From contig NC_080710.1 of NCBI RefSeq assembly GCF_019097595.1, positions 11,146,780 through 11,210,779 of the forward strand: a DNA stretch of 64,000 nt. Reading direction: 5' to 3'. The notes below the pieces were generated by a model, which did not search any database, was not told the origin of the DNA, and was given only the letters and a program-made list of their open reading frames with translations. This document shows positions 39,347 through 50,945 of the stretch, in pieces; the first letter of the stretch is position 1, and every line of letters starts with the position of its first letter. The position numbers were made by a program, and so were the translations under genes. The stretch is from Hemibagrus wyckioides. Taxonomy: Eukaryota > Chordata > Actinopteri > Siluriformes > Bagridae.

Positions 39347-42308
39347 GTGTGTGTGATTCATTATCCATGTTTCAGGAGAACATTAAAGAGTTTGGAGACA
39401 AACATCCTACACAAACGTAAGACTGACTTCTGAATTTAACACGGTGGATGTGAAGCGTTTGACGTGCCATCCTGTTTATCACGGCCTCATCCATACAGCC
39501 CACATAAACAGTGCTTGCTTCCACCTTTCCACTCCTCACACTTATAATGGAATATTAGCTGCATTGTTTGTTTGTTTTTAGTTGATGGTTAATAAACAGT
39601 TTGATTTATGATAGAACATATGTTGTGCTGATGGGAGGATAAATTTGACTCAACGAAACTGTTCACCAAATCCTGGAAAAGCCTGGATCTATAATATATA
39701 AAGAACTGTAATTCTGACCTTTATGCTAAAAAGAAAAAAACAGAACAAAATATATTGTAATTTGTAGTGTGGTAGTGGGTTACATGTTTGAGATCCAGGA
39801 AATTTGGGTTTTCAAGGCAGTAACCAGGATCAAAATTTTAGCTAATATACCATGTTGAATGGACACTACACACATTACTTCCATAAACACCAACTGACCC
39901 AATTTAATTTTACTAAGTTATATCTCTCTCTGTGTGTGTGTGCATGTACTCATTGTCTTTTTCTCGCTGGCATCTCATCAATGGCTGAAAACATCATACA
40001 AAAAATGTCATATACCCTTCATCCAATGCATGGCATGTCAGCTAACATTATTGCAATTACTACTCTTTACAAACCACCCCCATATTTGTACGCCAAATTT
40101 ATTTATATTATGGCATGAACTCAAATGTTTATACACTATATGCATTACAATATATGGCCAAAAGTTTGTGGACACATGACCATCACTTCTATAGTTCTCC
40201 TTTACTGTTATGATAACCTCCACTCTTCTGGGAAGCCTTTCCACTAGATTTTGAAAGGCGTGGCTGTGTTCATTCAGCCACAAAAGCATTGGTGAGGTCA
40301 GGGTTGAGGTAAGGGCTCTGTGCAGGTCTCTCAAGTTCTTCTACACTAACCGTGGCCAAGCAGGACTTCACGTACCTCGTTTTGTGCACAGGACAGTGTC
40401 ACACATGTTTAGACATCTTTTCACATAGTTCCAATGACAAATTAAATTTATTGCTACATCATACAAAGACATTCCATATACTTGTAATTGGGCTACCACA
40501 TAGAGGGGTCAAGTCCACAAACGTTTAGCCATATAAAGAAACTATGAGATTTGTGTTCTTTCTCAACAAGAAGTTATGGTCCATTAGAGTCGCATAGTTT
40601 CTTGTGAGAGCTAAACATAGTGTCAAATTCAGTCCATACACAAACCTAAAGTGTCCTCCTCAGCTCAGCTCAGGTCAGTTAAGAACCAATCCTCACTGCT
40701 GATTTGGTAGTCAGATGATAAGATGGCATTCTTATGTAATATTAAATTTTATATAGGCTGAACTTGTAATGTCTAAACCTCAAATTTAGCTTTACAAAGA
40801 TTTGTAGGTATCTGATCTTCAAAGCCAATGTTCCTGTTTGTTCGGATGCTTGTTCAAAGCCCTTAAACTTCTGTTGTTCACCTTTGCTTAACTCATATCT
40901 ACATTAGGCTGCCAATTAACACGTTTTAAAGCAGTAATACACTAATTACACTTTCGATCAGCAACAGTCCAGAATCCACTACTGTCCATACACACAATAG
41001 ATAAATATGATGTATGTGGTGTGCATGGTGTGTGTGTATGTGTGTGTAGCTCTCCAGAATCCGAGGCTGACCTTCCTCCTCCTAGTGTGCAGAAACTCTC
41101 CTCTGACCTCCGACCTCTCATGTTCTGGATGGCCAATGCCACCGAGCTCCTCAACTTCTTCCAGGTCAAAGTAGAGACCCTGGAGAAGGAATGGGAGTTT
41201 GAAGGTGAGAAAATAAACTAAATTAAAAAAAACAAAAAACAAAAGCAACTTATCTCTGTGGTGTTTACAGGAAAATTTACATGACGTGCATTTTCTCAAC
41301 AAATAAAAATACATAATAACATGCAGCATGCTATCTGGTGAGATAAAACTGTTATGTCTCTGTAGGCTTGAATCATTGTCTCCACATCTCATTTTCTCAT
41401 GCTGCTGTTTGTGTTTAACACAGTAGTCAAAACAGACATGCACTTTATATTCTCTTCTATCTAATTATTTGCAGCTGTAAAACAAACAAAGCTGTGTTGG
41501 AACTGCTTGCATATGGAAATAATCGACTATCTAGTGCGCTGAATTGCTGCTTATTTTTCTATTGGGTGGAAGGCATAAAACTACACACCATGACCTAATC
41601 TGACCTTCTTCCTTTCTCAAATGCTTTATAAATATAGCTCTGATCTGTAAATACAGTCTAATGGATTTATTCCAGTTTTCAAATACGTAAGTTCTGTCAT
41701 TTCCTGACATTTAGCCCCGGGTGACCCTGTTCTGTCAGCTGACATGGACACTTGCTCGGATGCACTGGCGCAGCTGGATGATGTCATCATGCACACTTTC
41801 CAGCAATGTGTGTATCACCTGACAAAAGTAAGACGTAGTTAATGTAGTGCCTTGAGATATTAAAGATGTGACTGACTACTCTATAAAAATGAAAAACATA
41901 CTCTTGCTCTCTCCCTCCATCAGACCTTATACTCCCTCCTCCCCACTCTACTGGACACTAACCCCTTCTCCAGCGAAGAGAAAGAGAAGGAAAAGGCAGG
42001 AGTGAGTGATGGAGATGGAGCAGTTGAAGGAGAGGGTGGCGAGGAAAGTGATGTATCTAATCTACCCCCAACTGTGGCAGGGCTGGTGGAAGTGTATCGC
42101 TGTTCCTTGCAGTTGACACGAGAGGCCTGCCTCTCTCCTCCACTCACTTCCCAGACCTTCGGCTACCTGTTCTTCTTCACCAACACCTCACTCCTTAACA
42201 CCCTGCTCGAGAGAGGTAACATTGCTGTAGTGTTTCATAATTATTCAGATCTGAGAGGTCAACATTAAAGGTGGCTACTTAAATAAGGGAAAAGGGAAAG
42301 CAGTATAA

Positions 42309-42342
<34 letters not shown>

Positions 42343-43350
42343 TGAGAGAAACTGCATTTGGTACAAACAAATTCCACAGGAAATCAAATATAAAATGGAA
42401 AAGCGCATTGTGTACTGCTCTTTTTAACTTAAAATTGTATCTTTCCTGCCATTTCAGATAGTTTGTTTTCTTGGGCACGTGCAGTACAGATTCGCACTAA
42501 TCTGGACCTGGTTCTAGACTGGCTACAGGGGGCGGGACTAGGAGATATTGCGTCAGAATTCCTCAAGAAGCTGTCAAACACTGTGAACTTCCTGTGCATT
42601 CCTAAGACCCGCCTAATCCAGGTAAAAGTCTAAGGGCAAAAAAATGTCAAATGTAACTACAATGATTTGCAGTGTGGTAAATGCTTAGGATATGGATAAT
42701 TAAATTTGTACATCAGAACTTTCTGGAAAAGTCATTATAGTGTCTACATTCTGAAGAATGGATGCAATCGATCTAAAGTGAAGGTTTCTTTAAACATTTA
42801 TCCAATGTTCTAAATGGATATAGGCCGAGGGTTTTAACTATAATCAAAGCATGTTCAATGCTTTTAAAAATCACTCCATACAGGGAATTTGTTCAGTACC
42901 ACATCTCAAGATCTCCTCTTTTTCAACATCATTTACTGTCTTGTCAGTCATCTTGGGCCAGCCTACAGGAGGAGCATGGCTTATTAAGCCCTGCGCAGCT
43001 TCACCACCTTCTGACTCATTATAAGCTAGGACCAGCCAGAGCTCCGCCTTCCTGTTGGGCTCCACCCCCAGGCACTGATCTCGAAGGCGGTAAGTAGCTA
43101 ATTCTTCTCAGAGAATGTTGAGTCATGAAGTAGAGAAACTTTAAGTTTTGTTTGTTTTTTCCTAAATGTAGATATTTTCGAGAGCTTCCTAGAACATCCA
43201 CCTCTCATCCTACCCAATGAAACCCCAAGCCTGGACCTTACTCAGCCAATCCCAAACCCTGAGCTCCAAAAGGAAGTGGCACGTCTGCGAACTTTCCTGT
43301 GGGGTCTGGATCAGGATGAACCTCCCGCCAATCAGAGAACTAGGCTGTAG
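31904..43350 (+). CDS. rasip1: Ras-interacting protein 1 (Rasip1/Rain)
   Basis: An effector of Ras-family GTPases, notably Rap1, that in endothelium works with Radil and ARHGAP29 to restrain RhoA, stabilise junctions and form vessel lumens. Fifteen coding exons: 31904-32025, 32562-33001, 33377-33616, 34003-34235, 35374-35526, 35957-36161, 37401-37699, 37882-38043, 39376-39416, 41050-41204, 41715-41827, 41924-42215, 42458-42621, 42948-43089, 43172-43350. All phases agree and the sum is 979 residues plus TAG, close to the mammalian length. The N-terminus has the conserved SPRFGKLHFPVGLWINSPRK block. The Ras-association domain lies at about residues 138-255 (VKIYGDALSSGANY onwards). A forkhead-associated-like region covers about 380-520 (PYFLLLQGY, HVFGRK, HNGVVLYREAVLKSGDLIGL). 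The dilute (DIL) domain covers about 640-900 (LRPLMFWMANATELL, QTFGYLFFFTN, QIRTNLDLVLDWLQG). Low-complexity Ser/Pro and Arg/Glu stretches separate the domains. Intron 5 uses a GC donor. The start ATG is the first codon of the conserved block. Confidence 0.97.
33736..33760. repeat. Poly(A) run in rasip1 intron 3
   Basis: About 24 consecutive A residues, with no recognised retroposon body immediately upstream. Confidence 0.9.
34830..35288. repeat. Two (CA/TG)n(GA)n compound microsatellites in rasip1 intron 4
   Basis: (AC)n followed by (AG)n at about 34830-34898, and (TG)n followed by (AG)n at about 35223-35288, with a smaller TG tract near 35029-35058. The second ends 86 bases before coding exon 5. 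Confidence 0.93.
36269..36780 (-). mobile_element. Tc1-like relic (family D) carrying a SINE
   Basis: This lies in rasip1 intron 6. The left end has the ATATAGCCAAAAGCAAGTGG pattern of family D. After the SINE at 36288-36478, degraded transposase-gene sequence resumes on the minus strand (GTGTACAGGGGTATTGTCAT and TTCCAGTAAAGGGAAATTGT, equivalent to 47590-47650). The right end is not clear. Confidence 0.6.
36288..36478 (-). repeat. tRNA-derived SINE
   Basis: Read on the minus strand, it begins with TGGTAGCTTTGTGGTTAATG, which resembles an RNA polymerase III A box in a tRNA-like 5' end. GGTTGTGAATCCC follows, resembling a B box (GGTTCGAATCC) with a substitution. It ends with a tail containing AAGTTGCTCTGGGTAAGGGC and TGCCAAATG, a tail shared by many fish SINEs. 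A short fragment of the same tail lies near 15626. Confidence 0.7.
38198..38855. mobile_element. Non-autonomous DNA transposon (MITE-like)
   Basis: This lies in rasip1 intron 8. The ends are inverted repeats GGCTGTGTCTCAATC (38199-38213) and GATTGAGACACAGCC (about 38839-38853). The body of about 650 bp has no transposase frame. GGCTGTGTC ends are familiar from fish non-autonomous elements, possibly hAT-related. No clear target-site duplication is visible, so the superfamily is open. Confidence 0.7.
39317..39344. repeat. CT tract upstream of rasip1 exon 9
   Basis: About 14 CT units lying 31-58 bases before the 41-base coding exon 9. They could extend its polypyrimidine tract. Confidence 0.85.
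40134..40535 (-). mobile_element. Tc1-like relic (family D)
   Basis: This lies in rasip1 intron 9. The left terminal region has TATATGGCCAAAAGTTTGTG, and near the right end is GTCCACAAACGTTTAGCCAT, the degraded inverse. Fragments of transposase-gene sequence remain (TTCTGGGAAGCCTTTCCACT). It is a deletion derivative without an open frame. Confidence 0.75.
42314..42352. repeat. GA microsatellite in rasip1 intron 12
   Basis: A GA tract of about 16 units between coding exons 12 and 13. The other introns of rasip1 not listed here show no recognised element. Confidence 0.9.
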
Positions 43351-44255
43351 TAGGAGAATACAGACTCTCTGGGGTTAAGAATACTTAAACTTTTGCAAAA
43401 GACACACCAAAGTCTTGGCCTATACAGCACATCTGTAAGACTGCAATACATATCACTTTCTCTCTATGGAGATACAAATTGCTTTTAAGAGTTTTTCATA
43501 GAGTATTTCTAACTGACATGGGCTGTAGTCCTTTAAATCTCTGAGGAAGGATTAAAATGGTGTAAAGGACGTGTTTTCAAAATGCCCCCATGTTATTGTT
43601 TGCATAATTATGATCTTGTATAACTTGTGCATTATGTTAGATAAATGTCCATCATGTTATACATATCCACAGTAAGTTGTATAATCATTGCCTGGTTGCA
43701 GTGGTTCAAATTTCTTTTAGATTTTTAAAGAATTAAGTGTATATTCACTCTGTACTTTTTAGGGATGTCATTGTTGGTAACACCTAGTCCAAACATACAC
43801 TAATGCACACTAAATGTCAGAATCTAACATTAAGGGTTCTAATAAATACATGCATCATAATATGTATACTTTTAATATTTTAAATCTCACCTTGTGATGT
43901 TTGTGTTTTTTTTCCCTCTGTATAAACACATTTTAGTTACTACAGTTACACTGAGCAACACACCTGACATCCTATTCCCTACAGTGTAAGAGTTTTCACC
44001 ATCGTTTACAGTGAAGACTGCACCCGATCTTCCCCTCCAGGTCCTCTCACTGCACTATAAAGTCTGTGATTCAGAATTATCCGTGATCTCACCCACCCTG
44101 ACAACGCGTTACACTCCCGACCCATCTCCAACATCTGCTTCTCACTTTAATACACTGACCTCATAGTACATTGACAAGGTTCACTTAGATGCATTAAATA
44201 TTTTATCCATATGTTGCATGTTCACATATTGCCAATAAAAATGATTGTCATGGGA
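43351..44255 (+). other. rasip1: rasip1 3' UTR
   Basis: Sequence from the stop codon to the expected cleavage site about 16 bases past an AATAAA at 44234-44239. A weaker AATAAA lies at about 43850. No coding content or repeat is recognised inside. Confidence 0.6.
44234..44239 (+). promoter_or_regulatory. rasip1: Poly(A) signal of rasip1
   Basis: A canonical AATAAA, followed 20-40 bases later by a strongly T-rich stretch (GTTGTTTTTTTGTTTTTTTT at 44259-44278). That is the usual layout of a signal plus a U/GU-rich downstream element. Confidence 0.7.
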
Positions 44256-46269
44256 CCAGTTGTTTTTTTGTTTTTTTTGCATACAGTATGTATAGGTCAT
44301 GGAGTGCTTATACTAATTCCATGTCAGCCATGAGCTGCTTGTGTCATTCCATTAATGGACACTGGGGGGCGCGATGGCAATACACACAGTCCTAATACAC
44401 ACAGATTTAATAAACGAATGATTACCAGCAGATCCCTCTGAGCAACAGGGGCAACAGTTCAGCAAGACAAGTGTGAGGTCTGATGAGCTCATCAAGTCTG
44501 TCGTCAGTAGACAAAGTGGAATTCAGTCGGCGAGATCTGACTCCTGAACATGATTCAATATGTCAATTAAAGGAGGCACACATAAATTCTGAGACTTTAT
44601 AGCATTCTGTCTGGACAGATAAGAGATCTAAATGAATTTGTTCAAAGACAAAGTACATTTGAGTCAAGATGCTCGGATTTAACGTAAACACAAACCAAGA
44701 ATACATTAGAAATAGGCAAAAACAAGACGTGTACTAGTGTCAAAATGTCCAACTAACACTATAAGCTTTTAGAAAATAATGCACATATCTAATAGCCTCA
44801 TAAAAGCAGGATATTGATAATAGCTCTTACTGATATGACGCACCAGAATGAAATTAACCCAATAAATCTGCTTGCACAGGATTGACATCTTTCCTTTCAT
44901 GTCAGTGCTGATAGGATCAGGCTCGGAACTAAGATCAGACATCACTTGTAGTCCAAATGTTAGCACTAATCACTAAACCCATTCAGCATGGATTTCAGAA
45001 TAATTAAAAAATTATTTTCAGAATAATTAAAAATTTATTTTCACATTAACCTGAATGTCATACATAACAGCTGGGACATGTATAAAGATATAGGCTTACC
45101 TAAACGAAGCTGCTACTGTCAAATAGACTTTCTTGTAGCAAGTGCTCCATGAACTCTTTCTTCTCTCTCAGTGTCATACGTTTTATCTGTGTCTTAATTG
45201 TTGTATGAGCCAAAACTTTCATTTCAAATTTCCTAAAACAGGTTCATAAGACAAATGACAGGATGTAACTTGTCAACGTAAACAATACCTGTTAAGTCTG
45301 AAGAGATGCATCCCAATTTGTAATGTCCATTTTTTTATTTTATTTTATTTTTATTTTATTCTATTTTGGCATATTTGAACCATCACACAAACTGGAATAG
45401 TACACATTTTGTACACCATTTGTTTTCTGACCTGATTAGTGAAAATCAAAACTTATGCTACTACACCCTTATGTAGTCAATTATAATTGAACAGTCCACT
45501 ATATTCATAAAATATTAGAATAGTTTTGTAATTAATAAGAAAGTGTTCAAACAAAATGACGAAACAGGGTTTCGGTTAGATTTGACACACCATACGTCCT
45601 CAGAATTCAGTATAAACACTTTTCTTCACATGTAAATACTCAACACATGGAAGATTTCCGAACTCTGTTATGTTTTGGAGTATTTTGTTTTGCTAATTTT
45701 AAGAAAGATTAGCTAAACCACCCCTTTTCATCTAAACTCACCCTTCGTCCTATATAGGTGCACTATACTGGGTATGAACTAGTGCTTTACAATCTCTGAG
45801 TCATTTTGGGACACAGCCAAAAGTTTCTCTGGTTTGTGAGTCGTTAAGAGATAAAGATGAGAAGCAGCTCAATGTCAGGACACTTGGGAAAGTAGCCTAT
45901 CTCGCATGTTGTGGCGAGCGCATGCAGCAGTTCACGTCTTCTTGTAGCTCTAATGCACTGATATTGTCACCGATTAAACAAACATGCGTATTGTTCTCAA
46001 TTTAAACAAAAACAAACCCAGTCTTTGAGGCCGTGACAGAGTACGCTATGAGTAAGAAATGTCTGTATTTTACTTGTCACAAACATTTTTTATGGTTAAT
46101 AGCTAGTTGTCCCGACCCAGATGCTGGTTGAGATGAAATCTCTCAGTGTGTGAAAGCCAGGCTGAAGACCTTATTACTTCAAAGCATTGTATTTTGTGCA
46201 CAGCCTGTTTTCCTGTTGACAGCTCGACTCTTGCGCTCTTTACGGTAAACAGCACGCGATCCCGTGAGA
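44256..46269. other. Spacer with a small DNA-transposon end
   Basis: No gene is recognised. At about 45740-45822 a block with AGGTGCACTATACTGGGTAT and TTTTGGGACACAGCC resembles one terminus of a fish non-autonomous element of the GGCTGTGTC type. The other end is not seen. A TTTTA-rich tract lies at 45333-45365. Confidence 0.4.
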
Positions 46270-46450
46270 GCCAATTACATCATAGTGAGCTCTGATTGGC
46301 TGATCTCCCTCGGGCTCCATCCTGAAAAAAGCCCCTGCGCGCGCTCAGTCGCAGACGTAAGTCACTTGTAGATTTGTGAATCATCACTTCGCGGCCCTGT
46401 GGTCGAACTTTAATCAATTAAGTGACTATGCCGTTTCTGATTCTTCAGGC
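46270..46450 (+). promoter_or_regulatory. Promoter-like stretch with a possible noncoding exon
   Basis: The stretch is locally GC-richer than its surroundings. It has two CCAAT-type motifs (AGCCAATTACAT at 46269 and, reversed, TGATTGGCTG near 46295) and a CGCGCGC run at 46338. A strong donor follows (CGCAGAC|GTAAGT at about 46357), and a possible acceptor (TTCTTCAG) lies at about 46449. This could be the start of a plus-strand gene, but no coding exon has been tied to it. Confidence 0.3.
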
Positions 46451-46772
46451 CGTGTGGTTTGTGAGCGAGACTTGCCGACGGCTGTTCTGAACTGGTCATC
46501 CACTCATTATGGAAGAGATTGGTGATTTCTGACTTGTCTCAAAACAGTTCAGATGTTTTTAAGGGCTTGGGCTGACTTACTGACCTTATGCAGTCTGAAT
46601 ATTTCCAAACCGAGTGGGTGTCTGAGGGATCTCGATCAGAGAAACCTGACTTTCATAAGCATTGTTTCATGCAGTTTGGAGTGTTTTATCCTGTTACCTG
46701 CTAATGGTAAAGCAGAAATAACACAGACCAGTAAAATTGCGTTCCCATCACTGTTAGCTACAAGGTAATGTA

Positions 46773-47742
46773 CACTATATGGACAAAAGTTTCAGGACAT
46801 GTGACCCTGGACTATGACACCCATATGTGCTTCCTGAATATCCTGTCCTTCCAACAGTATGGCGTTATTAGTAAAGAGATGGCCCCCTTTCCTGCTATAA
46901 CAGGTTTCACTCTTCCTGAAAGGCTTTCTATGAGAATTTAGAGAGAGGCTACAGGGATTTGTGTTCATTCAACCACAAGAGCAGTACACCGATCAGGTAT
47001 AATATTATGAGCACGGATAGGTGAAGGGAATAACACTGATTATCTCCTCATCATGGCACCTGTTAGTGGGTGGGATATATTAGGCAGCAAGTGAACAAAG
47101 TTGATGTTAGAAGCAGGAAAAATGGGCAAGCATAAGGATTTCAGTGAGTTTGACAAGGGCCAAATTGTGATGGCTAAACGACTGGATCAGAGCATCTCCA
47201 AAACTGCAGCTCTTGTGGGGTGTTCCCGGTCTGCAGTGGTCAGTATCTATTAAAAGTGGTCCAAGGAAGGAACAGTGGTGAACCAGCGACAGGATCATGG
47301 GCGGCCAAGGCTCATTGATGTATGTGGGGAGCGAAGGCTGGCGAGTGTGAACAGATGCAACAGATGAGCTACTGTTGCTCAAATTGCTAAGAGAGTTAAT
47401 GCTGGTTCTGACAGAAAGGTGTCCGAATACACAGTGCATCACAAAAGGGGGGACCAACACAATATTACGCAGGTGGTCATAATGTTATGCCTGGTCCATG
47501 TAAGTAGTGACTGAGTCGTGTGGCCAGTTCATCCCAGGTGAGGTTAGATTTTTTTAGATAGCAAAACATATCTTTATAGACCTTGCTTTGTGTACAGGGG
47601 CACTGTCATGCATTGTCTGGCTTGGGCCTCTTAGTTTCAGTGAATGGAAATTGTTATGTTTTAACTTCATTGCAGAAAATTTGAAGAAGATTCACTATTT
47701 GGAGCATGGTCAGGTGTCCACATTTTATTTTGCCATATTGTG
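46773..47742 (-). mobile_element. Tc1-like relic (family D), interrupted by another Tc1-like element
   Basis: Bounded by TA on both sides. The left end is CACTATATGGACAAAAGTTT and the right end the inverse (TTTATTTTGCCATATTGTG). Fragments of the transposase gene lie on the minus strand in both halves. The element at 46987-47500 splits it. Confidence 0.8.
46987..47500 (+). mobile_element. Tc1-like deletion derivative (family B), nested insertion
   Basis: Flanked by TA at 46985-46986 and 47501-47502. The ends are CACCGATCAGGTATAATATT and its inverse. The interior on the plus strand begins with a transposase N-terminus readable as [20 protein letters not shown] and then [17 protein letters not shown] (helix-turn-helix). 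A TAA interrupts it soon after. A GRPRLID motif follows, and the entire catalytic domain is missing. Confidence 0.88.
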
Positions 47743-50700
47743 TATATTCCTGTTGAGAAGTAACCAGATGGTGTCATAGATTACTTTGCATATTTTTTGA
47801 ATCATCAGTAATATTTGTATATCATACTGTGTTTCTATAAAAAAAAAAAGAATGTTTTTCTGTCACTTAAAACAGGATAGAATTGCCCTTAGAATGGTGA
47901 AGTGATCAGTCAGTTCTGGTCACGAGATCGTAAAATTATTTACTCACTCGGGTCTCGCTACTTTTAGTAGCTGCTTAATCATGGTCAGTGTTGCAGTGAA
48001 TCCAGAGTCTTTCCCTGAATCACCTTGGATGGGACACCAGTCCTTCACAAGCCACCATTAACACACATACAAACACACACACACACACACACACACTCAG
48101 TTAACACAGTAACCCGATGACATTATCAGACCGGCAGAACAGGGATATTTGTAGGACGGCAACTCTACATGCTGTGTCACGGTGATACCACAACTATTAT
48201 TACTAAATTACTAAAAATTACTACTATACTTTCTATTAAGAACACAGATAAAATGAAAATGTGGTAATAGTGAAAGTGGTAGTCAGGAAGTAGACCCGGA
48301 AGATGTAGTTACAAACAGAAACCCTTGCTTTTATGATTTTATATAACCAGACATAACAAAACCGAGAAACAATGGAGAACAAATAAATGTGGAACCAACA
48401 ATGGTGTTTAGTAATTCAGTGGTCTTTGAGAACAATGATGATCAGTGATTGGTTGATGAGCAAACACAACAACAATCAGTCAGGGTGAGCTGGACAGCCT
48501 TATCAAGCGCAAAACATTTGATAACATCGCTGGATTTGTCACTAAGTTAGCAACGCTTCCCACACATATGTTAGTTTAAGTCTCAGCAACGTCACAACCT
48601 TATTTTCTAAAAATAAAAATGGGACCACATCAAAAAAAGAAAACAAATGTTTGATAATTTGATCCCGACATTTTTTTCAGCCATTCAAGTGTAATTTAAA
48701 CATGTCGGTGTTGTAAGAGAAACTCCATCCTGATGAAGAGTTATTAAATCTCTACACTCTCACGATCCGATTGACAAACTCATCTCGACTTCTCTTCACA
48801 GAAATTTCCTCCTGCCATATCTTACTTTTTGGAGGGATGGCAAACTTGTGCAACACAAGACTGACAACTGACATTTAGTTACAGAATAAAAATGTCTTGT
48901 CTGTTACTATACTGCTCTATACTACTTGTCTCTATTTATAAAAAGCTCAATATTAAGAATGTACATGAAGAGAAAATATAAAGTGAGCCGACATATGCTC
49001 CAGTGAGCATAATCAGAAGAAAAAGCATCTTTTTTATGTGTTAGTTCAAAGCTAGGCCAGACTGAGACTGATGCTTATTAACGTAGGTTCTCTGGAACAG
49101 GAGAACCCAAGTGAGTGGACGCTTCTGGGAAAATCAAGACTTTTGCCCACATGAGGTATGTCTGAAACTGTATACTATTGTACGAATTTGAATAAAGCCT
49201 TTGTCATGTATCAATCCCGTTGCTTATTATAGCCGTTGTATGTATTTGCGGTACTATTCTGCATGCTGGTACTTCTCATGCAATGTCTATCTGGCCCATG
49301 TGGCCACATCTCCAAATACACAATACCCACAATAACGCAAGTATATGGGTATGTGCCCATTTACAGTCTACAACACACCCACGCACTCGGGCTCTCCAGG
49401 TGCAGCTCCCCACACCTGTTCAAGAACCTCTCTGTAATTAGGACAATACAATTATTTTTCGGATATGGTGGACAGAGGGAGGGGGACTGGGATAGACAAT
49501 GGAGTGCTTATTCTCCCTCTCCTTCCCTTTTCTGCATTTCTCAAGTAATGATAGATTCTTCCCGTCTTCAAAGGCCATCGGTTTCCTACACAACAGCTGA
49601 GTCAGTAAACTGAGAGGGAGGGGGGGGTGTGACGGGACGGTTGGGCACAGTGTGTATTTGTAGGACTGAGTGTCTTGACCTTGTTGTGCGAACTTTGGTG
49701 TGAGCGTGTCTATTCTGCCCAGCAGCTATATTCAGACACTTACACACCCCGTGTGTGCCTGAGTGCACATAGGCACTGCACTGCAAGCTGTACTAATCTG
49801 CTTTCAGTCAATGCTCTTGAAAATCTCAGTGCTCTTGTGTTTTACTTCCAAAACCCCGATTAGCACCAAAGGGAATTTCCAGGCCTCGGCTTTAAAGTTA
49901 AAGCCTCAGGTGACTGCACAGAAGCAACACTTACTCAGCACTTAAGCTGCTTTGTCATGAGGGTGACATAACGATGAAGTGCAGATGATGTCATACTGTC
50001 ATTAGCATAGATTCACTAAGGCAGCTAGATATTGAGTAAAAATGTAAAACTTTGCTATTTTTAAATGAAATTTCCTCAAGTTTGGGCCGGGGCCAGGTCG
50101 AGTCAGAGCTGATGAACATAGGAGCTTACTGAGACAGCACAGGGTCATTCTGAATCACAGACGACATTAATGATTTAAATGCTGCTTCTGTGTAAAACAG
50201 GGAATGGACATTCACTTGCCACAGGTTATTTCTTTCTTCCTAACAACACAGCAAGCTTTTCTTGGCTTTGCACATGAGAGATATGTTTGACTTTGTTCTG
50301 TTTCTCAAGGATAAGAAATAGCTTGATAGGTGACTATAAGGTGTGTAGAAGGTGGTGGCTCTATGATGGATAGAGTAAGACTAAAAGTTCGTGTAGTGGG
50401 AGGGAATTTATAGAAATATGTTTTTAGTCAACAGAATCAGGTTTCCATCAAATGCCGAATATCTAAATATTTCTAGATCACAAATGTTTTGATTGGAAAA
50501 TGGGCTACTAGAGTGTGTGTGCGTGTGTGTGCTTGCACACATTGGTTGTGTCTGCACCCACTGCGGTCAGTCTAGTCGAGCCGCCCAGAGTTTCCTTTGC
50601 TGCTGTGTGCGTGTGCATGAGTGTGTGTGTGTGTGTGTGTGTGTGTATGACACTGTCTGCATGTGTGAGGACCATTTCTTTGCATCTGAGTAATTATTTA

Positions 50701-50890
50701 ATCAATGTTTATGACTCGTGTACTCTGGAATATGGCAAGTGATGGACTGTGATACTGAGTGTGTGTGTTTGTGTGTATGTCTCTGTGTCTCTGTCTATCT
50801 GTCTGCTTGTCTGTTTAGGGTTAGACTCAGGGTGAGTGAAACACCCAACTTCTCTCCAGGGACAGATTCACTTTCTCCTACTGCCAGGTC
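47743..50890. other. Gene-free stretch, no coding region recognised
   Basis: A degraded dispersed repeat near 47985-48120 (GAATCACCTTGGATGGGACA) ends in an (AC)n tract at 48076-48097. Short GT tracts occur near 50515-50530 and 50622-50646. Nothing else is recognised. Confidence 0.5.
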
Positions 50891-50892
50891 GA

Positions 50893-50945
50893 TTACGTCA
50901 TCACGGCCTGCTATATAAAAGAGCCCTGTGATGTCATACTGTCAG
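50893..50945 (+). promoter_or_regulatory. TATA-box promoter candidate
   Basis: A near-consensus TATA box (CTATATAAAA at 50911-50920) lies 12 bases downstream of a CRE-like TTACGTCA (50893-50900). Transcription would start near 50945. Many short open frames follow, but none resembles a known protein, so the target transcript is unknown. Confidence 0.35.

Noticed and set aside
47107..47460. 117-codon minus-strand frame
   Set aside because: It is antisense to the N-terminal transposase remnant of the family B element.
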